This document shows, one piece after another, positions 49,872 through 59,069 of a stretch of 64,000 bases of DNA (the stretch's first letter is position 1; each line of letters opens with the position of its first letter). The notes beneath the pieces were generated by a model, which saw only the letters and a program-made list of their open reading frames with translations, searched no databases and had not been told where the DNA came from. The position numbers were made by a program, and so were the translations under genes. Source of the stretch: Nageia nagi (lineage: Eukaryota > Pinophyta); assembly GCA_050084985.1 (NCBI GenBank), contig JBITNC010000001.1, forward strand, positions 156,302,001 through 156,366,000, given 5' to 3'.

Positions 49872-50263
49872 ATCAAAATATATATATATAAAAAAAAAGG
49901 GAGAAGAGAAAAGCTAGCAGTTGGTTCAGGTCTCTAACAAACGTCAGGGTCAAGAGATTGGAGGGCTTCATGATGACGTAACAGGAGCACCGATGGTGTT
50001 CTTTGTGATAATAGGATCACCAATAGTCCTCTTTTAGTGGAAAAATAGAGAAAAGAAAAAGGTACTGATTACTCCCACAGCATGGGAAGTTAGAGTTTCA
50101 AGTCATGTCGTTGGCATCATTCTCAAGGATCACAGAATATCAAATTCATTCATCACAGATACATGTACAAGAGCAAATCAGGTACCAAAATTTGTGTTTT
50201 ATATATATCATGATCAAAATGTTTTTTGTTACAATACAACTGGATGAGATTACATAGAATGAT
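49872..50263. other. Spacer between gag and antisense PMD gene, with two palindromes
   Basis: Purine-rich at its start (AAAAAAAAAGGGAGAAGAG, 49,890-49,910), then two palindromic motifs, GGAGCACCGATGGTGTTCTT (49,984) and GGATCACCAATAGTCCTCTT (50,014), 29-30 bp apart. The first could be a remnant of an internal polypurine tract. No coding sequence seen. Confidence 0.6.
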
Positions 50264-52072
50264 CTAGAATCTCCTACTAGACCCCCCTCCCCCTACACTA
50301 GAGTTAGTAGCCCTGCTAGATGTGCCACCCCTGCACCGTGCCTTGTACTTCTCTACACGTGCCTTCTCCTCACCAATCTGTCTCTTAGCCTAGCGAAGTT
50401 GCTCATAGAGGGTCTTGATCTCCTTGTTGGCTACCTATAAGTCCTGGTAGATACCGGTATAATCCCCTCCTCTGAACTGTAGATGACTCTATAGTTCTCT
50501 AATCTCCTCATCCTTCTGACCGATTTGACCACGTAGCTTAGCCATCTCAACTTCAGGATCTAACATAGCATAAACATATCATGTTAGCCCCTTTGTATAT
50601 CATGAAAAGTAGGAAATAAAAGCAAAGTAAAAAGAGAAAATAGGTTACCTTCATCATCCTCATCGTAGTCTTCCTCCTCCCAATCTGTACCTGTATCATA
50701 CTCAGGTTCATATTCATCCTGGTCTGGATCGGTCTCCTCATTATCATCATGACCTGCATCTAGAGACGTGTCACGAGCATATGTAGAGATACTCTCTCCT
50801 CCCCACCCTCCTGTTGTAAAGGGAATGTCCCATCCGGTCTCTACGTATCCTGTGTCTTCATCCTCCCATGCATCGTCACCTGGGTCAGCATCATGAATGC
50901 CTATGTGGTGAGGATGACGTGTCCTCCACCAGTCTAGGTAGTCCTCTATGTGATCAAGTCCATCTATGTCATCATTGACCCCATGGTCAGAGTCCTCGCT
51001 AGGGGACTCCCAATCTGAGTCCCAGTCAGGTACTGGCATAATCCTCTAGGAGGTGCCTGCTACGGTAGTAGCGAACCACTATCCTACAATCATCTGGTAT
51101 GCCCTGCTAGAGGCTAAACTGATAGAGTACTCGCTCTGGCCTGTACAGCTCCACTAGTGCCCTATGCACCTATAGGTATGTAGGGTGTCTCACCCATGCC
51201 ATCTCCTATATGTCCTCCTCCCACTTCGGCACACCTCCCTGATAGGGATGCCAATATATCTGCACCTCCTGTAGTAGGTCAAACTGTACCTACCATCCCT
51301 CTAGGTCCACACTAGGAAAATCAAGTCCCTCTATCATCACCCACTGTTACCAAGTGGGTGCATCATTCAGCTGATCTAGAGGCAACATCATCAATCTAGA
51401 GATGACGATGTGATCATATGCCCACACCTGCAGAATCATAGAATGAGCCACCTATCTCCCACCTCTCTCCACCTCTGCCAAGCTGTGGAGGTCATGATAG
51501 AGTTGCGCTAGTATTGCAGGGCACCATGCATATCACTGCCTATGTGTCACCATGTCCTGAATGATAGGAACCATGCCCACAGGGAAGGTCTCACTACTCT
51601 TGTCTGGATAGACAATAGCATCCAAAAGGCAAGCAATGAGGAGTCTCATCCATAGATCACCCCGTGCTGGAGGATACTTTGACACATGTCTCACTAGGGA
51701 CACACCCCTCTTCCTATGATTTACTTCATCTGATCCTATCAGCCATGTAGCCCATACCTCTGCCTATTCCAAGCTTGGAATAGGAACCATGTTCACCAGC
51801 CTCCTCCTGATAGGAAGTCTAGTGATCCTGTAGATATCCTCTAGTGTCACTGTAATCTCACCAATTGGAAGGTGAAAGGTGTTAGAGTTTGGATCCCACC
51901 TCTCCATCAAAGCTGTCAGCATGTTGCGGTCATGAAACACATAGTCAACAAATGCAAGGTAGCTGAACAAAATGTCCTCTAGAATGCTCCAGGTTGCGTC
52001 AATTTGTGGCCACTATTGGGCAGTGGTGAAGGCGGCACTCTTACCGGATGGTCACATAAGGTATGCACGGTC
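50264..52072 (-). pseudogene. Plant mobile domain (PMD) gene, antisense within element E
   Basis: Minus strand. PMD proteins such as MAIN/MAIL1 act in the plant nucleus in silencing and genome stability; PMD is also found in transposons. Reading from 52,072: ATWSILEDILFSYLAFVDY, NMLTALMERWDPNSNTFHLP, GEITVTLEDIYRITRLPI (core, within 51,970-51,764). In the same frame, with stops, ILQVWAYDHIVISRL, then ALVELYRPERVLYQFSL and QGIPDD, the late PMD motif. After a one-base shift at about 51,035 follows an acidic region (51,039-50,650; DWDSDWESPSEDSD, DWEEEDYDEDDEG), then an 89-bp intron and a coiled-coil end (50,559-50,264; EVEMAKLRGQIGQKDEEIRE, EEKARVEKYKARCRGGTSSR). About twelve in-frame stops, mostly TAG. 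The pseudogene at 8-10 kb has the same layout. Confidence 0.85.
50560..50648 (-). other. GT-AG intron of the antisense PMD gene
   Basis: Minus strand. Starts GTAACCTATTTTC and ends TATGCTATGTTAG, 89 bp, T-rich. Removing it keeps one frame from the acidic region into the coiled-coil region (phase 1). The length is typical for a plant intron. Confidence 0.75.
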
Positions 52073-52460
52073 CTGCAAGAAGAGAATGATAAAAGGTAAG
52101 TTAGTATCAAGATATAAAACAAAGATAGCAAAAATAGTACTAGTAAAAAAGGACCACCCACGATCTAGAGTAGGTGAAAAGGACCACCTACAGCCCAAAC
52201 TAGGGCAAAAAGGATCGCCAGCGGTCCTATTTTCGTGCATGAAGGTCAATGAAACTCGGGGTGCAGGTTCATATGAATGAGTATAGTGCAGCCATGATAC
52301 CAGAAATACAAAAAAATAGAGTGAAAAGGGAAAAATGAAAGGCTAGGGCATTCAACAGGAAAACCCTAGGGGTAATTTGAAAAACCAAGGTATAGACGGA
52401 TAAAATCTGAAAACAAGTAAAAGAATAGCAAGGAAGAGGTAGGAGATGTAATGTACCTAA
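52073..52460 (-). other. Probable intron upstream of the PMD core, with palindrome cluster
   Basis: On the minus strand a strong acceptor, TTCTCTTCTTGCAG at 52,086-52,073, follows a branch-point-like GATACTAACTTA (about 52,110-52,098). PMD reading starts right after (GACCGTGCATACC). A donor candidate is AG|GTACAT near 52,455, preceded by a short possible first exon with stops. The cluster of three palindromes at 52,151, 52,181 and 52,212 lies inside. The 5' end of the gene is not determined. Confidence 0.5.
52151..52233. repeat. Cluster of three imperfect palindromes upstream of PMD
   Basis: GGACCACCCACGATCTAG (52,151), GGACCACCTACAGCCC (52,181) and GGATCGCCAGCGGTCCTATT (52,212), spaced 30-31 bp; the same degenerate motif as in the LTRs. 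Confidence 0.75.
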
Positions 52461-52917
52461 TGACCAGCAGGAGAATCAGCCACCAAGGTAGCTCTGTGTC
52501 CATTTCGGCATGTGATCAGTAGGGCCATAGCATGCAGCTACAATACAGGAAGAATCACCTAGTGATAGCGACAAAATCACCAGCTAAACCTCTCTGAATC
52601 AGTCTCTCAAGCTCTAGGATTCTCTCAGCTATGAAAATGATAGGGTGATCAAATGAGGAAGGGTGGGGCCCCTTTTATAGAAAATTTAGGGCACATATTT
52701 CAAGACAAATTTTGATTTGAGCATTTGGCATATGTGGATGAGCAAACAGGTATCAATTTGGAATCTAGGGGTGATTCGCAGGGACCTAATCTTCACATTT
52801 TTTGATGAATCTTCAAGGAAAGGACCACCCATGGTCTTAGGTTAAGACCACTGGCATTCCAAGTCTGGGTAGAAAGGATCACCTGCATTCTTTTATCCAG
52901 AAAATTAGCTTGGTTGG
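52461..52917. other. Upstream flank of the PMD gene with third palindrome cluster
   Basis: No clear coding sequence. GGACCACCCATGGTCTTA (52,822), GACCACTGGCATTCC (52,846) and GGATCACCTGCATTC (52,876) form another cluster with 24-30 bp spacing. On the minus strand this is where a PMD promoter would be expected; a TATA-like element (TCTATAAAAG on the minus strand at about 52,672-52,681) is present. Confidence 0.55.
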
Positions 52918-53100
52918 GTATCATGGGTGCATCACAGTGTTTGATGAATGTTATATCCAGGAGAATATTGCCTTGAGTTTCATGTTTGTGGACCTGAATT
53001 ATCAACTTATCTAAGTATCATGGGTGCATCATAGGTGTTTGATGAATGTTATATCCAGGAGAATATTGCTTTGAGTTCTATGTTTGCAGACCTAAATTAT
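52918..53100 (+). repeat. 99-bp direct duplication in element E
   Basis: The segment starting TATCATGGGTGCATCA at 52,918 recurs at 53,017, containing TTTGATGAATGTTATATCCA and GGAGAATATTGC in both. Confidence 0.9.
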
Positions 53101-53715
53101 CAGCTTATCATGTGCCTATGAGTGGAGTCTAGCTCCCCTTATTAGCTTATCATGTGTCTATGAGTGGAGTCTAGCTCCCCTTGTTAGCTTATCATGTGCC
53201 TATGAGTGGAGTCTAGCTCCCCTTATCAGCTTATCATGTGCCTATGAGTGGAGTTTAGCTCCCATAATCAGCTTATCATGTGCCTATGAGTGGAGTCCAT
53301 CTCCCCTTATCAGCTTATCATGTGCCTATGAGTGGAGTCCAGCTCCCATAGTCAGCTTATCATGTGCCTATGAGTGGATTCCAGCTCCCATAGTTAGCTT
53401 ATCATGTGCCTATGAATGGAGTCCAGCTCCCCTTGTCAGCTTATCATGTGCCTATGAGTGGAGTCTAGCTCCCATAGTCAGCTTATCATGTGCCTATGAG
53501 TGGAGTCCCAGCTCCCATAGTCAGCCTATCATGTGCCTATAAGTGGAGTTCTAGCTCTTGTTATCAGTTTAGCATGCCTATGAGTGGAGTCCCAGCTCCC
53601 ATAATCAGCTTATCATGCTTATGAGTGGAGTTTTAGCTCCCAATATCCACCTATCATGCTTATGAGTGGAGTTCCAGCTCCCATTATCAGTTTATCATGC
53701 CTCTAGGTGGAGTGT
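53101..53715 (+). repeat. 42-bp tandem array in element E
   Basis: About 14-15 copies of a 42-bp unit beginning CAGCTTATCATGTGCCTATG and continuing AGTGGAGTC.AGCTCCC. The first ten are nearly regular; the last are diverged and differ in length. No protein coding value. Confidence 0.95.
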
Positions 53716-53724
53716 CAGCTTCAT

Positions 53725-54301
53725 CAATTTATCACTTGTTTTGTGGAGTTCAGTTCTTATGCAACTACAGTACACTTCTTGGTGTGAAGGCTTAGTTGTG
53801 TGGAACTTAGCTCTCACATATTAGTTTATCACTTATTTTGTGGAGTTTGATTCTTATGCAACTGCAGTACACTTCTTGGTGTGAAGGCTCAGTTGTGTGG
53901 AACTTAGCTCTCACATATCAGTTTATCACTTATTTTGCGAAGTTCAATTCTTATGCAACTGCAGTACACCTCTCGATGCGAAGGCTCAGTTGTGTGGAAC
54001 TTATCTCTCACATATTAGCTTATCACTTGTTTTGCGAAGTTCGGTTCTTATGCAACTACAGTACACCTCTCGATGCGAAGGCTCAGTTGTGTGGAACTTA
54101 GCTCTCACATATCAGCTTATCATTATTTTGCAGAGTTTGATTCTTATGCAACTGCAGTATACCTCTCAGTGCGAAGGCTCAGTTGTGTGGAACTTAGCTC
54201 TCACATATCGACTTATCATTATTTTGCAGAGTTTGGTTCTTATGCAACTGCAGTATACCTCTTGGTGCGAAGGCTCAGTTGTGTGGAACTTAGCTCTCCC
54301 C
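53725..54301 (+). repeat. 97-bp tandem array in element E
   Basis: Six copies of a unit of about 97 bp, starting near 53,725, 53,822, 53,919, 54,015, 54,113 and 54,209. Each holds TTCTTATGCAACT.CAGTA and GTTGTGTGGAACTTAGCTCT. The unit length is not a multiple of three, so the long open frames here (53,838-54,397 in several frames) are a by-product of the repeat. Confidence 0.95.
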
Positions 54302-54304
54302 TAT

Positions 54305-54500
54305 GTGTGGTTATGGTTATCATGTGTTGTCATGTGTTATCATGTCTTATCTTGTGAGTTGATCATGTGTGTTATCATGTTTTGTCTTGTGAGTTGATTA
54401 TGTGTGTTATCATGTTTTGTCTTGTGAGTTGATTATGTGTGTTATCATGTCTTGTCTTGTGAGTTGGTCATGTGTGTTGTCATGTGTTGTCATGTTTTGT
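54305..54500 (+). repeat. 35-bp tandem array in element E
   Basis: About four to five copies of a 35-bp unit containing TGTGTTATCATGT and TTGTCTTGTGAGTTGAT, flanked by shorter TTGTCATG repeats. Confidence 0.9.
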
Positions 54501-54871
54501 CTTGTGATGTGGTCTTTTCAAGTTGTCGTACGGTCGACATGTGTGGTCAAGTCGTCTGTCCTATCATTGTCATGTGTGTTGTCAAGTTTGTTGTCTTGGG
54601 TCATCAGCATCGCAGCAAGATTATCAGATTATCAAATATATCAGGCTATCACCTCCTATAGCAAAATGCAAGGGGCAAGCATGCCCAAGGTAATATCAAA
54701 AGGGAGTTTTCTCAAACTATATCTAGTACTAATAAGCTTTATCATGATGTTGTTTACATTCAGAATGGTTAATGTTTATCATTGCTTATCAAAATTGTTT
54801 GCTATGATATTGTGTTTTTACTTTGAATGCAAAATCTCAAGTCACCTCATGTTTCTTTCGATTTCACATCC
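54501..54871. other. Non-repetitive 3' end of element E interior
   Basis: About 370 bp between the tandem arrays and the polypurine tract. No gene seen; the open frame through it continues from the repeats. Confidence 0.6.
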
Positions 54872-54880
54872 AAAGTGGGG
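54872..54880 (+). other. Polypurine tract of element E
   Basis: AAAGTGGGG, followed by CATC and the 3' LTR. The AAAGTGGGG(C) form is common in Tat-lineage gypsy elements. Confidence 0.85.
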
Positions 54881-54884
54881 CATC

Positions 54885-55804
54885 TGTTAACACATAAAAA
54901 TGATTTTATGTTTTTAAATCAATAAATTAATGAAATATGCTTGGCCTAACTATATGTCTTGAATGGATTAAAGTGATAATATCAATGTTTGTCCTGAATA
55001 TGAGTATTGCATGGGTTATCTTGAATATTGCATGGGTTGTCTTGAATATTGCATGGGTTATCTTGAATATTGCATGGGTTATCTTGAATATTGCATGGTT
55101 TATCTTGAGTATTGCATGAATTATCTTGTTTATTGATGTGTTTATCTTAAATCTTGTGAATTAACCTTATTTATGTGGATGCACGCTGACCTATGGGTGG
55201 TATTATCTATTATCTATATAAATAAGGGATCTAATAGTAAGTCCACAATAACAAGGATACACATGATCCCACGTATGGTCTTGTAAGTGGCTACCCCTTA
55301 AGGTATCTCTTGGTACCGCCTACAAGGTTATGGTTTGTGTGCTTCCTTACGCGAGCTATCCTGACATCTGTGATCAATTCTGATATTATATTGCTATCTG
55401 AGATATCTATATTGAAGATTTGGACCTAATTGAGAGGTTAAAACTATCAAATGAAGGCCACTGGTGCTCCTTTGTGAATGGAAGAACACCACCGGTGCTC
55501 TTATACCACTGAAACGGACCGCTCGTGGTCCTCTTTTTGCATCTTTGCAGGTCACAACATTGTGGGAAAGGCATCTTATCATCATTACATCACCAATATC
55601 TACATCTTTCATTGTCAGGTACGTTCCATGAGGTAAGTACACAAATTACAGTCTTGGTTGGTACAATTACACTTCTTAATTGGTTATGTTGTTGTTCATT
55701 GTTATCTAGAATATATTGCTATCCGTAGCTAGAATACAGATAATATTGAGTTTGTAGATAGTTGCCTATTTACTTATTTGCATGCTCAATTTTATTTGTA
55801 AACA
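54885..55804 (+). repeat. Element E 3' LTR
   Basis: Starts TGTTAACACATAAAAATG, ends TTTGTAAACA, 920 bp. TATA box 55,215-55,224; palindrome cluster at 55,457, 55,484 and 55,516. Most differences from the 5' LTR are C/T or G/A changes, many at CG dinucleotides. Confidence 0.97.
55457..55533. repeat. Cluster of three imperfect palindromes, element E 3' LTR
   Basis: GGCCACTGGTGCTCC, ACACCACCGGTGCTC and GGACCGCTCGTGGTCCTC at about 30-bp spacing; copies of the 5' LTR cluster. Confidence 0.75.
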
Positions 55805-55809
55805 ATGGA
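55805..55809. repeat. Target site duplication of element E (right)
   Basis: ATGGA, identical to 47,638-47,642. Confidence 0.95.
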
Positions 55810-57117
55810 GTTCTCATTAAAAAGAAGAGGGTGATCTACAATCAAAGGTAAATAAGAAGATTTTAGGGAACCTTACAAATCAAATCAGAAATATAGGAGA
55901 ATATTACAAATTAACACTAGCATCTTTAGTCAATATTATCTCTTGAATTCAACCAATTCTAGAAGTGTATGATGAACCCCTAATATCAACTCATAAGTAC
56001 ATGAGTAATGATAAAAGGAAAGTTAAACTTGAAAAAAATCTAGATGAAAGAGTCACCCCTAAGGAATCAATTTGACCAAAAAGATACTTTTGGATGAATT
56101 TGATAATGAAGAAAAAAAGAGAGAAATATTTGTTAGTTGAAACTCCCTCCCTAAATGTCATTCCAAAAGAATGTTCCTTAAGTATGGACCATTTTGTATC
56201 GCACTTCCTTGATATCAGTAGTTAAAATTTAGTGTCATCTCAAGGCACATTACCAAATATTAGTATGAGAACTTTTATAAAGTGGTATTAATTACATAGT
56301 ATCATGCAAATGGGATATTTATAAATCTACAAATCTCTTATGGCTTCCTAAATAAGTTATTTTGAATCTTCATGTATACAATATGGTATCATTAGGTTAT
56401 GAATGGTTTTTATAACCTTGCTTAAAATTAATTAAAATATACAAACCACTTGAGGGTATTATTTCAATACCATGGCTCTCCCAAAAATGGGCATAGAGAT
56501 GCCATATTTCATGGTGAACCTAACCAATAGATATAAGTAAGCTATTGTCTCATATCCTTGATAGGGTATCATATGAGGATAGCAATTGATAAAACTATGG
56601 TTACTAGGTGAAATTAATTTAATAGTCATACTACTTATAGTTAAGCACATAGAAGTATGAAAACTTTTTCATATATGATGACATTTCTCACTCATAAGGA
56701 AGTTTTACGAGAAAAAACTATTTGCTCTTATAATTTGAAGGGTTATCATCAGGTGAGGATGTGTAACTTAGTGGATATATATTCTCTCTGGTGATATGGT
56801 CATCGAGTATTTAACCACTATGTCATGTCCAAAATATCTACTACATAGATCATGAAGTGAAAATGGTGGGGTCACATTTAAGGCATCTCCTCTACAAGAT
56901 GAGCATTATAGAGTGAACACAAGAAGAGATTTATTTAGGGTTAGATAATTTGAACTTTATCTAATCTTACCATGTGGGTGATGACTAGCTAGCAGCATTG
57001 ACAAGCTCATGTGGATCATCTAAATCCAATCTTAGATCTTTTGAGTATTTAAACTAAATAAAAACTTAGGTTTGAAATTTAGGGTTTTGGATGTTTAAAT
57101 TAAGAGGATGTGTTACA
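55810..57117 (+). repeat. Element D 5' LTR, second part (after element E)
   Basis: Continues the LTR interrupted at 47,642 and ends TGTTACA directly before a tRNA-Met primer site. No gene is visible in it. The equivalent part of the 3' LTR lies beyond the window, so its assignment rests on the primer site and on the target duplication of E. Confidence 0.75.
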
Positions 57118-57118
57118 T

Positions 57119-57130
57119 TGGTATCAAAGC
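57119..57130 (+). other. Primer binding site of element D, initiator tRNA-Met type
   Basis: TGGTATCAAAGC, one change from TGGTATCAGAGC, one base after the LTR end TTACA. Confidence 0.85.
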
Positions 57131-57236
57131 ATCAAGTTCAAACTCTTAGGCCTATGGTCCATGATTCTTTTGCTATAAGAGTTTAAGAAGTTAAGATACG
57201 TATGCTTAAGCCTAATACCATTTGGTGGACTCAAAT

Positions 57237-58560
57237 TATGGAAATTTTAAGATACGTAATAAGAGCTTCAAGAAACCAATGACAAAGTGCCAAAAATGGC
57301 CTTCCCATGAATGTCAATGCTAGGGAAAACCAAAGAAATGTTAGGGGTTGAAATGCAAAAGGTAGATGCCAAAATTTTGGAAAAAGAATAATGAGGAATT
57401 CCAATAGAAGGGTTCCTACCAATGAGAAAGAGAGTTCTTCAATTTATTCCATCCAGAATAATGGAGGAGAAGCCATCATAAGATTATAATAGCAGGTGGT
57501 AGAGCAATAAGAAATAATAAATAACCTACTAAATCCAAGGGCTAAACCTCCAAGAAAAGACCTTATTCTAGAATAAGTAAGACCTAAAGGGATGGATACT
57601 CAAATCTAGGAAAGAATTGAATAAGAACTTGTAGTGGATCTGAAGAAAGCTTATATTCTAAATTTTAATGCTAAACAAGAAGGTGAACAAGTATAAGTAT
57701 GGTTATAAGAAGAAGAAATTTACTTCTCAATGAAAAAATTATCTTTAAAAACCAAAATGATATGGGATACCTACAATTTTCAAAATATTACTCTAGAATG
57801 GTGGAACATATATAATATTGAGCATAGGATCTAGTACTTGAAGTGGTCAAAATTTACTATAGCATTTTACAAAAGATTCATTCCTTAGCTATATTATGAT
57901 AAAAAGTATGAAGAATACTATACTTTTCAACAAGGATCCATGAGTGTCTAGATTTTTCAGTAAAGAGTTTTCAAACTTCTTAAGTACATCATAGAAAAAA
58001 TAGAATCATCTAAAGGTGCATAGATTTCTTATGGGGTTAGATACCAATATCAAAACTATGGTAAATATCTTGAATCCTAAAATGCTAGAAGAGGCATATT
58101 ACCTTTCAAAAATGGAAGAAAGTAACTTGGGAATCAAAAGAACTTTGTAAACTATAAGCTTTCAGATGAAAAAGATAAGGAAATCCACTAAAAGAATCAT
58201 AATGTAGAGCATCAATCATAGCAAATAAGCAACAAAAAATATAATTATGGTTACAAGGATGGAAATCACTCTAGATTTGAGAAGAGACCATTTGGTAACA
58301 AAGGCTTTAAGAAGAAGAATTTCTAGATGAAGAATCAGTAGTTACATAAGCAACATCAAAATATTAAAAATGAAAACCAAGGTTTCATAAATGATGGTCA
58401 AAGATTTCCAGAGAAAAGAGGTAATCAAAATAAATTGAGAGATAAGTTTCGTAAACAAAAGAAAGCTCCTTAATATGGATGTTAGAACTATGGTGGAGTG
58501 TATTATGCTAATCAGTGTCACCTAAAGATAGATCCTTCCAAAGAGCATCAAATCTTTGTA
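57237..58560 (+). pseudogene. gag: Element D gag, heavily decayed
   Basis: No long open frame remains. In broken frames the gag domain appears at about 57,640-57,980: LDLKKAYILNFNAKQEGEQV, MIWDTYNFQNITLEWW, FTIAFYKRFIP and QQGSMSV. A basic region (NHSRFEKRPFG) follows and a zinc knuckle remnant at about 58,474-58,520 (YGC.NYGGVYYANQC), with the second Cys and the His replaced by Tyr. The start codon cannot be chosen. Confidence 0.65.
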
Positions 58561-58599
58561 GCTATCAGATCAGGATAGAATAGAGGAAAAGCCACACCT

Positions 58600-58885
58600 C
58601 TCCAAATACCTGGTAAAATATTTAATAAAGATTTTAATATTTTGATAGATTGTGGTGCTACAAATAGTTTTATTTCAAATTTTTTAGTTAAGGACATGTT
58701 AAAGGCACCAATTTTTTTGGCAAATGGGTGTAAGTAGAGTTTGGATTGGGTCAAAAATACCTTGTTAAATAATGTTTTAGGGATGTTGAACTAGAATTAC
58801 CCAAAGGGTTTATTGTATGGGATTTGTGTGTGGTTCCTTTAGCTTCTTACGATATTATCTTAGGCATGGATTTATTAATATCCCA
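58600..58885 (+). pseudogene. Element D aspartic protease, decayed
   Basis: ILIDCGATNSFISNFLVKDM at about 58,637-58,700 is the gypsy protease start; the D-S-G triad reads D-C-G. Later pieces (VPLASYDIILGMDLL, about 58,835-58,875) are the usual end of the domain in chromoviruses. Frames are broken in between. Confidence 0.75.
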
Positions 58886-59069
58886 TAAATATTTGATTGA
58901 ATTTTAGGAAGATGGATAGAATACACTGATATATCTCAAAATCAATACATGGTGCATAATGATCAAGGATATTTTGAACCTTACTTGATCATAGGCATGC
59001 AAGTTAAAATAAGCATTGGGAAATGGAAAATGATTTATGCAGTCAAAGTTAAAAAAGTGGAACAAAAGG

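Larger units (their letters stand above)
47643..55804 (+). mobile_element. Element E: non-autonomous gypsy element, gag plus antisense PMD gene
   Basis: 8,162 bp with two 920-bp LTRs, a perfect target duplication, primer site, gag and polypurine tract. It carries no protease, RT, RNase H or integrase on either strand. The right half holds, on the opposite strand, a plant mobile domain gene and then four tandem-repeat blocks. Its base composition is visibly richer in G+C than the surrounding DNA. Its structure fits gag-only LTR elements (TR-GAG type) and the known extra antisense ORFs of Tat-lineage elements. The combination of gag-only with antisense PMD is noteworthy. The LTRs differ at about 33 sites by hand count, mostly C to T or G to A. 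Confidence 0.9.

Noticed and set aside
52052-52280. Overlapping short frames on both strands near 52.1 kb
   Set aside because: The region reads better as the splice acceptor and intron before the PMD core plus palindromes.
53101-54500. CRISPR-like array
   Set aside because: Units are contiguous tandem repeats without unique spacers and lie inside a plant retrotransposon.
53838-54890. Long overlapping open frames (up to 166 codons) on the plus strand
   Set aside because: They run through the 97-bp and 35-bp tandem arrays in several frames at once, a product of the repeat units lacking stops. No domain or codon bias.
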